A DNA stretch of 64,000 nucleotides, from assembly GCA_021234155.1 (NCBI GenBank), contig JAJEKV010000206.1, forward strand, positions 620,001-684,000, given 5' to 3'. The DNA is from Isoetes taiwanensis. Lineage: Eukaryota > Streptophyta > Lycopodiopsida > Isoetales > Isoetaceae. This document shows positions 22,875 through 32,490 of the stretch, in pieces. The position numbers and the translations under genes are program-made. Position 1 is the first letter of the stretch. Each line of letters opens with the position of its first letter. The notes beneath the pieces are model-generated. The model saw only the letters and a program-made list of their open reading frames with translations, was not told the DNA's origin and did not search any database.

Positions 22875-24745
22875 ACATACCATGTGGAAAAGGTTAAGAA
22901 GACATTGAAGGACTTCCACAATTTCGCATCTAACAGTATTCTCTGTCATACAAATTGGAATCATTGCAGCAATTTTCTTTGGCAGTCTGTATAGCCTATA
23001 AAACATATCATCCAATTCAAGGACTCTAAAGACAACTCCAATGATAAAAGCACATAAAAAGAAGTAAATTCTCGTTCTAAGAAGAAACAAAATAATAAAA
23101 ACTATATGCTTTCAGGAAATGAGACGAAGCGTTTTTGATCCAAAAAATTTCATTGCATTGCATCCTCCTGTAAGCAAAGTGTAAGGAAGGTATATTTAAG
23201 CACAATATTGTAGCAAAGACAAAAAAAACATAAGAGCATCATAACTTGAGAAATGACAGACAAAATGAAAGAATCAAATGCTGAAAACAACTCTGATCAT
23301 AAAGACAACTTGGATAATCAAGACATGCAATTTCTTGTCGTGCACAAGATTTCTATCAGATTTGCCCATGAACTCAAGCTGTTGATGGAGGTAACAGTGT
23401 CTGGGTTAGCAAATTATTGGAAAAGGATAAGAGCATTCTGATTCTACTCATTTTGTGCACATGCTGCAATCATGGTATTCAAGATGGCACATTCATCGCA
23501 TTGCATGTGCCTAAATACTACCTCAACACTATTCTTACATCCATAATTTGAAAAGCACTGGTTCTAAAGCAACACTTGATTCTTACCCACTGCTTATCAT
23601 ATAAACATGGATCCATGTCCCAGCAGCAAAGTCTGCTCCACTGGAAAAGCTTGTTAGAAGTGTACTGAAGGTAAATTTATTAGATGATATACCTTCTACA
23701 GAGCCCGAATAGAATAGAATAGAATAGAATAGTTTATTGCCCGAAACAGCAATAAAGTTTGCTCTTCTGCCTCAAGCACCTAGCATAATTTTCCATATCA
23801 TTATGTTTCAACCATTAATTTGATCAAATATTCATTCTGCAAACAACAAATTACTACATTTGGCATACATTTGTATCAGAAAATCCCATGTCATTATGTC
23901 ACTTGCATGTCCACTATTAAGAATGTCATTTTCCGTTGCGTAAATGCCTGCTATTATATAAAATATTATCGTACTAAGAAATGGCAATAGAAAATATGCA
24001 CATGTCATAGATTTTGATTCCGGATTGCAGATTGGCACCGAATGAAAGGTCATTGCATTCTTCTGTCTATCTCCAATAGCCGATTCTAAGAGCTCATCTT
24101 GATCTGGAAGTTGAGGAAAAGGCCTTGGGTGCACAGCGACCCCATGAAGACCAACGGAAGAAATCCTGCAGCGCAAACATTCACCTGGGCCACACCGCAG
24201 CCCTCCAAATGGCCGCTTCCTTCCTTTTGCCCTACGTTTTCTTTTACATTTAGGGATTTAACTTTGACCGTTAGATCGATCTTCAAGACTCAATCCTGGC
24301 CTTAGACATTTTTCTACATGAATGGGGCTCTTTCTGTAGTTAAAAAAACTGTTTGACATAATTTCTTTGCACCCGTATTGCATGTCAATGCATATTTATG
24401 CGTGTTGCTCCACTTCAATGGCATCAGTCAAGACGCGCCTACTTGATTTAAATTTTAGTTTTAGCATGTAACATCGATAAAAATTACGCATAATATCACA
24501 AGAAATTTATCGCATCAGCCTTTCCTGACTCCCCTACATTTGGGAAGTGGTACAGAAGGGACGTCCAAGCAAACATTTTCCAATGAATGCTTGTTAGTTT
24601 AAGAAGATGCAGGATTTGACCTACGAGCCATTGCCTTGTGTTCTGGTGCCTATTAGATATGCAGTTTCGGTTCATAACAGCTATGGTATTTCCACTATTA
24701 AGTAACCTCAAGTGGTTCAGAACAAACAACGAGAAATATAACAAC
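22875..24745 (-). pseudogene. Exon-like pieces of an unrecognised host gene inside element D
   Basis: The minus strand holds short protein-like stretches bounded by plausible splice signals. Examples are LPKKIAAMIPICMTENTVRC...LLNLFHM (about 22880-22990, followed by GTATGT) and LHLLKLTSIHWKMFAWTSLL (about 24540-24640). The amphipathic leucine-rich style resembles helical-repeat (HEAT/ARM-type) proteins, but I do not recognise the gene. They look like fragments carried by the transposon and are unlikely to be expressed as a protein. Confidence 0.35.
23707..23732 (+). repeat. (AGAAT)n microsatellite
   Basis: Five AGAAT units inside element D. Confidence 0.9.
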
Positions 24746-26289
24746 CAAGGTCTTGTCTAAATATTTTTCTCATAATAAAGATAAGATGATTTTTTACGTC
24801 CACACTGAACCAATTTACCAACGATGGTTAGGAATGACTCTAACAATGTGAACGAGTACTGCAAAAGTGTAGTAATGAATATTTATTTAATGACTAATGC
24901 TTCATGGGAATCTTTATGTTGCTGGTATCAGGCCGATTTGGCCTGGGTGTCCCTTTATAAGGGGTTTGGGTGCTCCAAGCAAGGGTAGGGTAGTCTGGGC
25001 ATTCGAAGCACACGAACTAGTACAGGATACTAGAAATTTCAGACATTATTATATTTGAAGTCGACCCCATAGCAAATGCTAGACATACAGTTGCCCACTA
25101 AATCCCTTGCACAATATCATAGCATAGCCTTCTAAAATGTTTCTGTTAATTCCAGAATCGCATGGTCTGCTGTTAAAAAGAACAATATTTATGTATGAGC
25201 ATGCTCATCTTCGCGTTGCAGCGGCAGAGGAACATTTTCTTAATATGCAAACAAACCCATTTGCGAAAGTCTGCTTGGCTTTCTACCCTTTTTGAAAGGT
25301 GCTTGGGGTATTTATGACCATTTTCAGTGGGTGCAGGAGTGGAAGAAACAGAACCGCTAAGGAAATGTCCTTACAATTCTAGGATCAAGCCACGAACGAC
25401 TGGATCCATGCCTGTGGGCGGCTCCGCCACAATCTAGCATAATGTTGCTATATAATTTCATCAAGAACATATGTTATTTTAGTGTCACTTTCGATGACGG
25501 CGCAGAACAAAAAAAAAGGGAAAAAGAAAAATTACTATATATGTTTAGAAAATCCTATATTTGCATTGAAAATGTTCACCATTGTTCCAAAATTTGCGTT
25601 TTGAATGTTGGACATCTTTCCTATGCTCTTTCTATATAGACAGGTTTATGATTTACCTGTTGGTTCTTTTGCTATGATGTTTCAAGGTCTCAAAAAAAGG
25701 ATTCATAGCTTCTATTAAACACAAAAAATGGACTTCAAAATATTGAAAATCTAGGGACATGTCATCTTTTAAACAGCTACTGGGGGCATCGATTTGGTAG
25801 CCTCTCTAATCTCGGCTATGGAAGTGATAAATATGAGGAGCTATGGGTTGCGAAAATTAACTACTACCAAGATGTTGATCTAATGGTGGATGATTCTGCA
25901 ATTTGATTCACATGGCACCACTTGTTTAAGAACATTTACACATGAAAAAAGATGGAGATTTTGCCCCGAAACCAAGAAATAGTTGACTTGATTTATAGTA
26001 ATGATTAAAGTCGAAATCTAGCAATGAAGTATTTGGAATTCCAAGCAAGAGACTATGGTTTAAATGTCCAACCTTCAACTTATATATACTTCAAATCGTA
26101 AACCATAAAATAATTAACCTCTATATCCAAAAACGCTTTTCATTGTATTGATTCTACCAACTTTGTCAAGTCGTGTTATGAGCTCCTGGCAATTCAGGAC
26201 GAGATGCCTCCCTCGGAGGAGTGGGCTTTGCAAGTCCAATGAGATCACTAGAGTCAAATGTGGAAGTGGGTTTGGAACCCAAATTTACT

Positions 26290-26465
26290 ATTTAATGAAC
26301 TATTATATATACATGAAACTATCACATAAACCACTATTAATTTTAACGAACGACTATAGGATTGATAACCAACATAGAAAACCATTACCACTTTTAGTAA
26401 ACCACTATAGGATTAATAACCAACAGAGAAAATCACTATCAGCTTTAACAGACCACTATGGCATG
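26290..26465 (+). repeat. ~51-bp subterminal tandem repeat of element D
   Basis: Units with AACCACTATAGGATTRATAACCAAC recur about three times (motif given in part), close to the right end of D. Related words in the opposite sense lie near 21650-21790 at the left end. Arrays of this kind often bind transposase. Confidence 0.55.
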
Positions 26466-26584
26466 TGGTTTTCTTCTGTCAAATAAATTCATGCATAAGA
26501 AACCACATATATCATGGTTTTTAGACAATATAATAATGGTTAAATATAGTAGTTCATTTTTGGGGGCCTTGTGTTTTTCCTCTA

Positions 26585-26920
26585 ATGATAATGTAACTTG
26601 ATCAACCTTAGGAAAGGTTAATTCCACGTGGCACTACCTGATTGGAGTAGTTAGCCATGTGTTCGCATCCCATTGGACAAGGTGTCAACCCTAACCATAA
26701 CTTTGCCTATAAATACCTAACCCTAACCCAGAAGACACTTTTGCTCCTCCCACTCTTGAGGCTATTGTCACGCCCGAAGTTTAGAATCAAGATCCGTTTG
26801 CGGCATAGCACGGTCTATCGGCATAAGAAAGCGGCGTGGGCGTGTTAGATTGATTGCGGTAATCTTGAACCCTCAAGAATCGATGGAGACCCCGGGATCG
26901 GGGAGGCAATGCGCCGAGCA
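26585..26920 (+). repeat. Element A 5' LTR, right piece
   Basis: Matches 57861-58190 with few differences, then homology to the 3' LTR is lost near GGCAATGCG. The final part of this LTR and the primer-binding site are not recognised. Confidence 0.85.
26708..26715 (+). promoter_or_regulatory. TATA box and telo-box of the element A 5' LTR
   Basis: TATAAATA is followed within a few bases by CCTAACCCTAACCC, a plant telo-box arrangement. The same pair is at 57984 in the 3' LTR and, with altered wording, in element B. Confidence 0.65.
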
Positions 26921-26936
26921 GTCTCAATAAAAAAAC

Positions 26937-28037
26937 ATGGCCGTAACCAAATCCATCGCCAGAGTTTCAGGCCCATACGCAAAGACAAATTCACGAGTGA
27001 AGGGCCTAGCAAAGCAGCCGCCACCCACCCCTCATGAAGAAGAAGTAGTTGAAGAAGAAGGGGAAGAAACAATTGAGGAATAAGAGGAGGAATCAAGTGA
27101 AGAACGGGAGGTTGACGAAGAACGGGCCGAAGAAGAAGCAGCCACTAGACCCACAACAGGTGGGAAACAGCTGCCGAAAAGTATGAGACCCGACCCCCAG
27201 GAGCGACAAGTGCCACCAAGAAAGAAAGGCAAGGAAAAAGTATCCGAATGGGCCTCCGAAAGGAGGGAGAGAAAGAGAAAGGAGAGAGAGGAGGAGGCCA
27301 GAAGGCAAGAAAGGAGGACGAAGAGGAGGCAGGATAGGCCTAGGGGGACAATTACCATTGAAGAACCCCCTAGGGATGAAGAACCAACGGAAAAACAAGA
27401 GGAGGAGGCCGAGGAAGAGGAGGAGGAAGAATCCGTGGTCGAAAAATCAGGAGATGAGGCCGAACCCTCCGACCCCAATGCCCCTCCACCATACCCAACA
27501 TGGCCCAAGGCACAGAAGAGCAAAAAGAAGCAAAAGCCGGGCGAAAGGGCGTTCAAATTGAGTCACGACGCCCAATTTGAGAGAAAGAAGGTGGCGTATA
27601 AAATATATTTTCGCCACTGGTACCTTTACCACGAATGGTATTGCAAGCAGAACTTCCCAAGGACGGTAAAGGGGGGCAGACCCAAGAAAAATCAGCCGAA
27701 ACCGCCCCCACCATACCCCAGAGAGCCGAAGAGGAAACACCATGGACCCAACTCGAAGCACTCCCGTGCGTTTAGGGAGATTAGGCACTTCCAACAGTGC
27801 ACAAATCTCCTTATACGTAAGGCACCCTTCGAGCGGCTGCTCAGAGAAGTGTTACAGGAGTTTAAGACGGACTATCGAGTCACGCCTTTGATGGTTCGTG
27901 CTCTGCAAGAAGCTTCGGAGGCGGAACTGGTCCAATTATTTGAAGAAGGTAACCTCTGTGCTATTCATGCCAAGAGGGTTACCGTAATGCCTAAAGATAT
28001 TCACTTGGCAAGAAGAATTAGAGGGGCAAAGTTCTAG
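26937..28037 (+). CDS. Histone H3-like accessory frame of chromovirus A (copy 1)
   Basis: The main open frame is 27183-28037 (284 codons from ATG). Residues 1-55 are basic and acidic mixed; 56-95 glutamate-rich; 96-190 proline- and lysine-rich with [14 protein letters not shown]; 194-284 a histone H3 fold. The fold reads [52 protein letters not shown] and [17 protein letters not shown], ending ARRIRGAKF. Canonical H3 has [20 protein letters not shown] and [17 protein letters not shown] at the same spacing. Loop 1 has the length of canonical H3, not the longer loop of CENH3. A short stretch from an ATG at 26937 begins [15 protein letters not shown], resembling the H3 tail ARTKQTARKSTGGKA. It lies between LTR and gag, where plant LTR elements may carry extra frames. 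Role unknown; nuclear chromatin contact is inferred. The region has about one break. Confidence 0.88.
27762..28034 (+). other. Histone H3 fold domain (alpha-N to alpha-C), copy 1
   Basis: Ninety-one residues align without gaps to canonical H3 from about residue 48 to the end. The buried cysteine and the CAIHAKRVT strand are kept, and the C-terminal ARRIRG is identical. Differences cluster at surface positions, such as AEAEL for the canonical EAYL region. Confidence 0.92.
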
Positions 28038-28168
28038 GTAGTTACATAATTGTCTAAAAATTTTGTAATTTTGGATTCCAAAGCTATAGAAAGATGTTTT
28101 ATTACGTGTTAAAATTAAAATTTTATGAAAATTGGAAAAGTCAACGGTGGCAAAAGTCCACTCGGGTC

Positions 28169-28221
28169 ACACCGCGCCAAACGGCCTTCCGAGGGGCTCG
28201 GAAACCCCTTTCGCACGGTGT
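28169..28221 (+). other. Leader hairpin 1 of element A
   Basis: Outer arms ACACCG / CGGTGT and inner arms TTCCGAG (28187-28193) / CTCGGAA (28197-28203) form a nested stem with a 3-base loop. It lies just after the H3-like frame. Confidence 0.7.
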
Positions 28222-28361
28222 AACCGGAGTGGGGTAAGTTAAGAGACAAATAAGTTAGATTTTAAGAAATAAACATGCTAGGTTGTCTATTTTTGGGAAA
28301 TAAATGCAAGTTTTAATATCAAAATCGAGGTCTTAGAAATAGAGTTGACCCGAATTCGGCC

Positions 28362-28414
28362 ACACCGCGCCAATCGGCCTTCCGAGGGACTCGGAATCCC
28401 CTTTCACGCGGTGT
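28362..28414 (+). other. Leader hairpin 2 of element A
   Basis: Nearly the same structure as hairpin 1, 193 bp downstream. Outer arms ACACCGCG / CGCGGTGT pair perfectly; inner arms are TTCCGAG (28380-28386) and CTCGGAA (28390-28396). Confidence 0.75.
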
Positions 28415-28719
28415 AACCGGAGTCGCCCGATTTCATCTAAAACGTGTTCAAATTTGTGCAAACAAAAAGATTTAGCATGTTTTCCACCTTGTTCTAACTA
28501 CCTTAGCATTTCTTATCTCTTAGATTGGTCAAACATAGCTCATAAAAGTTAGAAATTTCTAAATACTTATGATTGGCACGAAAACCTAGGAACCCAAATC
28601 GCTATAAAAGGAAGGTCATTTTCTATTTTTCCTTCTTGGAGATAGCTCCTATCCCTTTAGGCGATCTTTCAGGCCTTTTGCAATTTTATAAAACCGTCTT
28701 TTACACCTACCTTGCATTA

Positions 28720-30250
28720 ATGGCGCCTACAAACTTCATCGAATGGTATAACAGCTCCGAGCACAAGGGAGAAGTACCCGTTCAGCAGGCCTTTGAGGTG
28801 TTTGATCATACTTTTGATCTATACGCAACACTAACAAGAACACCATTCTATACAGAGATAATGGCCCAGTAAGATCAACAGATATTGCCATGGGAAGTTA
28901 ACATTCCACCCAGATCAGGAAACTGGGTTCCACTGGAAGCACTCTCCCGAGTATTAGGCAATACCTCAAAAATCAAGAAACAGATATGGGAAAGAGCAAG
29001 CAACATGCCGGATTATATGAGTTGCACAGTACAAAGGCATAGGCACGTCTCAGCTCAAGCAGCACTTGCAATTTTTATGCAATTTAACGCCATCAATCAG
29101 GTAGGGGAACCTTCAGTTCAGCCCCTAGACCTTGCACCCTTGAACACAAGGGTTAATCAAGATGATATCATCGAACTCCACCGAGTACGTGACCCAGGGC
29201 ACATCACATGGAATACTCAAGCTACAGGAAGATTATGAAGAAACTGGTGAGCTAGATGAAGAAGAAGAAGCAAGATTCGCTGAAAGATGGGAAAGGCAAG
29301 TCACTATGCACGAAGAACGGGTGATAACAGCAAACCCGCAACCAATAGGCATCACTGCCTTATCTCCAATAATTGTCGAAGGAGAAGAATACCTCCTTGC
29401 AAATGACATATTGCACCTACCTTACTACTTGGAACAAGGCCTAAGTATTGATGAACTCCTAGGCATCATCTCTGAAGGACAGCAGCATGACCTCATCGAC
29501 TATTCTTATCAGGAGATTCCTCGTGAAGTAGCAGAGCACCATTCTTATACGGGTAAAACAATGTCCGATATTGAAGCCTACCAATACATAAGGGAATTCT
29601 ATAAGCAAAATGAATCCATTATATCGGAAGAAGAATTCCAAGCAATTCAAAGTACCTTGTATAAACCAGGCAGAGAACCTAGCGCGAGTAATCCCAAGAG
29701 ATCATCAAGTATCAGGGAGAGCACCAGCATCAATCTTGAAAATGCGACGACAATGATGAGAGACCATGATGATCTCCTAGCACTTGACATAGTGGGATCT
29801 GCAGCAGCAAGAAAAGGAACAGGCAAAGGAAAAGCACCAATGGGGCATCAAAAAGGCAAGGCCTTGAGATACTATCTCCCAACCCTGTGTCAAGGCCAAA
29901 TGTTAGTCTTTCACAAAGAATTTAGCCAAAGAGGGGAAGAAGCAGTGGCATTGCTCATGGCACTCACAGGTTTCGGGCAACATGCCAAAATACGAGAAAA
30001 TATCGATCACGTTATTCTTATTAAAAGATCGGTAGCTCTCTATAGTTTGGATTTTGCCCGAGGCCATATGCGAGATGGACCACTTACAGTTGTAGCAGAT
30101 ACGGCACCGGAACTCCCGGCACCACAAATGCAGCAAGCCTTAGAAGGAGGGTCGGCACGAAATATCCTGCGAAATACGGGCAAAGGCCTCAGACTCAAAC
30201 ATATTAGGGATTTCTTCAAATCCAAGACGGGATCCAGCTCCAAGAAATAA
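28720..30250 (+). CDS. Second accessory frame of chromovirus A (unknown function), copy 1
   Basis: Open stretches begin at an ATG at 28720 (MAPTNFIEWYNSSEHKGEV) and continue to 30250. The last and longest (29162-30250) encodes an acidic segment (EETGELDEEEEARF), a middle conserved in element B (PIGITALSPIIVEGEEYLLA), a lysine-rich low-complexity part near GKGKAPMGHQKGKAL and a basic end (RLKHIRDFFKSKTGSSSKK). No CCHC, protease or RT motif is present, and I do not recognise the fold. A pyrimidine-rich CTTTCAG before 28671 could be a splice acceptor. Position between H3-like frame and gag is kept in both units of the duplication and in element B. The region has about two breaks. Confidence 0.6.
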
Positions 30251-30414
30251 ATTATCAATTTCATGTTTAGCTTTCTTCAAATTATGTCAAGTATTTACCT
30301 CCTAAGGATAATCTTATATTATAATGTTTTAGCGTGTTATATCAAGCCCTAATTTAAATGGATGAGATCTTTATTGCACAGCTTCCAACCACCATGATTC
30401 ATAAAGCTTAAATC

Positions 30415-32103
30415 TCTTACGGGGAAAGGGAAAAAAAAGGGGAGCAAAAGGAAAAGGAAGAAGAAAATGCGGAATGTGAAGGGCGAAAAGGCAAGAGGAA
30501 AAGGAAAAAAAAAAAGAGAAAGGGAAAAAGGGAAGGGAAAAAGGCAAAGAGGGAAAGGATGGGAAAAAAAAATAGAGAAGGGAAAAAGGTAAATAGGAAA
30601 AGGGTGGAGAGAAGAGAAGTGAAAAAGGGCATGCGGAAAGGCAAAGGAAAAAGAAAAGGGGATAGGAAAGGGGGAAAGGGAACCTGAGAAAAAGGACATG
30701 ATAAAAAAGAAAGAGAGAAAGGGGAAAAGGGAGAGGGAAAAGGGCATATGAAAAGGGAGAAAGATAGAAAGGGTGAAGCAAGGGATAAAAGAAGCAAAAA
30801 AGCATGAGAAAATGCAGGGAAAAAAGGGCATAGAAAAAAGGAGAAGAGGGAAAGGGTGAGGAAAGAGTAAAAGGTAAGGAAACAATGACATGGGAAAAGG
30901 AAAAGAGAAAATCAGAGGGAAAGGGAAAAGAAAAGTTCAGGAGAAAAGGGAAGGGAAAAGGGTACGAAAGAAAGAAAAAGGGGAACATAAAAAAGACAGA
31001 AAGAGGGAAATGGAAAAAGGGAAAAGGGAAGGCAAAAGAAAAGGGAAGGAGAGGAGGATGAAAGGGAATTCGGAAAAAAGGGCCTGAGGAAAAAGGGAAG
31101 AGAGAAGTGGGAATAGGGAAGGAGGAAAGGGCACAGTGAAGAGGGAACTGGAAAAAGGAAGGGGAAAAGGGGATGAGCTAAAGGGTAAATAAAAGGGAAG
31201 AGGGAAGAAAGATAACAATCGAAAAAGAGAAAGGAAAAAAAGAGTGGGGAAAGGGTGCAGAAAAGAGGAAAAATGGTACAGGAAAAAGGGTAAGAGAAAG
31301 AACGTGTTGAAAAGGGCATAGGAAAGAGGAAAGTCAAAAGGAAATGAAGGGGGCATGGGGAAGAAAAGGGAAAAGAGCACGCCAAAAATGGAAAGAGGGA
31401 AAAGGTCGGGCAAGGAGAGAAAAAAGTTCATCAGAAAAAAAGGAAAGTGAAAAAGGACATGGAAAAAGGAAAAAAAGGGAAAGAAGATAAGGAAATCTTT
31501 AACGAAAATAAGAAAAAAGGAAAAAGAAAATGGGTAATGTGTACGGAAAAGGAGTTAAAGAAAAAAGAAAAGAGGGTGAAAGCAGGGTAGAGCAAATGAC
31601 AAAGGAAAAGAGAAACGGTGTCAAATACTTTAACAATGGAGTAAGGGGATGAGCTAAAGGGTAAAAAAAGGGGAAGAGGGAAGAAGAAAAACAATGGAAA
31701 AAGGGAAAGGACAAAAAGAATGGGGAAAGGGTGCGGAAAAGAGGAAAAGGTGTACAAGAAAAACAGTAAGAGGAAGAATGTGTTGAAAAGGGCATGGGAA
31801 AGAGGAAAGTCAAAAGGAAATGAACGGGGAGTGAGGAAGGAAAGGGAAAAGACCACGCCAAAAATGGAAAGAGGGAAAGGATTGGAAAAGGCAAAAGGAG
31901 AAGAAAAAATTCATCAGAAAAAAGGAAAGTGAATAAGGGCGTGAAAAAAGGAAAAAAAGGAAAGAAGATAAGGAAATGTTTAAGGAAAATAACAGAAAAG
32001 GAAAAACAAAACGAGGAGGAAAATAAAAAAAAAAAAAAAGAGGGTGAAAGCGGGGTAGAGCAAATGTCAAAGGGAAAGAGAAACGATGTCGAATAGTTTA
32101 ACA
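30415..32103 (+). repeat. 1.7-kb purine-rich (G/A) tract, copy 1
   Basis: The plus strand is almost only A and G, in words such as GGGAAAAGG and AAGAGAAAGG, with few pyrimidines. A ~476-bp internal repeat is visible (GATGAGCTAAAGGGTAAA near 31172 and again near 31648). Long minus-strand frames rich in F, S, P and L are by-products of the composition. Position between accessory frames and gag suggests an untranslated or intronic part of the element. Confidence 0.9.
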
Positions 32104-32490
32104 ATGGAGTATGTTTGGGTTATTCATGTTCTCTTCTCTCATTACTATAGTATATCATTTACAAGGTTCAAATTTTATGCCCAAGAAATTTGGCAATCGC
32201 TCCTAGTAATATTATAATTTTATGTACCCATGTGTTTTGAATAGAAAAAATTATCTTATGATCATATAAATCATTTTCTATTTTATAATCTTTTATGGTT
32301 TATTTGAAGCAAGATAACAATATCATAACACCAATCTAATATTGCATAAACAATGTATTTTGATAAAATCTTGCAAAGAGGAATATTCGGGCTTGCCACC
32401 TCAGAACAAGAATTTCAAGGCTAAACAACGAAACCGGGTTGCCAAGAAACTTTATTCGGCCATGACAATGATGAAGAAGTCGAGGATGAC

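Larger units (their letters stand above)
21016..26584. mobile_element. Element D: 5.6-kb insertion in the 5' LTR of element A
   Basis: The LTR is continuous in the 3' copy (57861-57870) but split here, so 21016-26584 is an insertion. Its ends carry an inverted match ATTAGAGGAAA (21018-21028 and, inverted, 26576-26586), and an AT dinucleotide is present on both sides. Subterminal tandem words (ACCACTATAGGATT on the right, TATAGCGTGGTTC on the left) suggest a non-autonomous DNA transposon. TC at the left and CTAA at the right would also allow a Helitron, so the class is open. No transposase is seen. The interior holds exon-like pieces on the minus strand, perhaps captured host sequence. Confidence 0.7.

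Noticed and set aside
27032-27556. Minus-strand serine-rich frames opposite the H3-like gene (also 34531-35055)
   Set aside because: Antisense shadows of glutamate/lysine codons. The plus-strand frame has a recognised domain.
27762-28034. Centromeric H3 (CENH3) origin of the histone-like domain
   Set aside because: Loop 1 has canonical H3 length and the [15 protein letters not shown] and ARRIRG stretches follow canonical H3, not CENH3.
26937-28037. Simple host H3 pseudogene trapped by the element
   Set aside because: The related element B carries a diverged remnant at the equivalent place with the same acidic upstream region, so it is a lineage feature; a full survey is still needed to be certain.
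30349-31431. Long minus-strand frames rich in F, S, P and L that look like multi-pass membrane proteins (also 37857-39560)
   Set aside because: They are the antisense of the purine tract; the composition removes stops and gives hydrophobic codons. Several overlap in different frames, and no family is recognisable.
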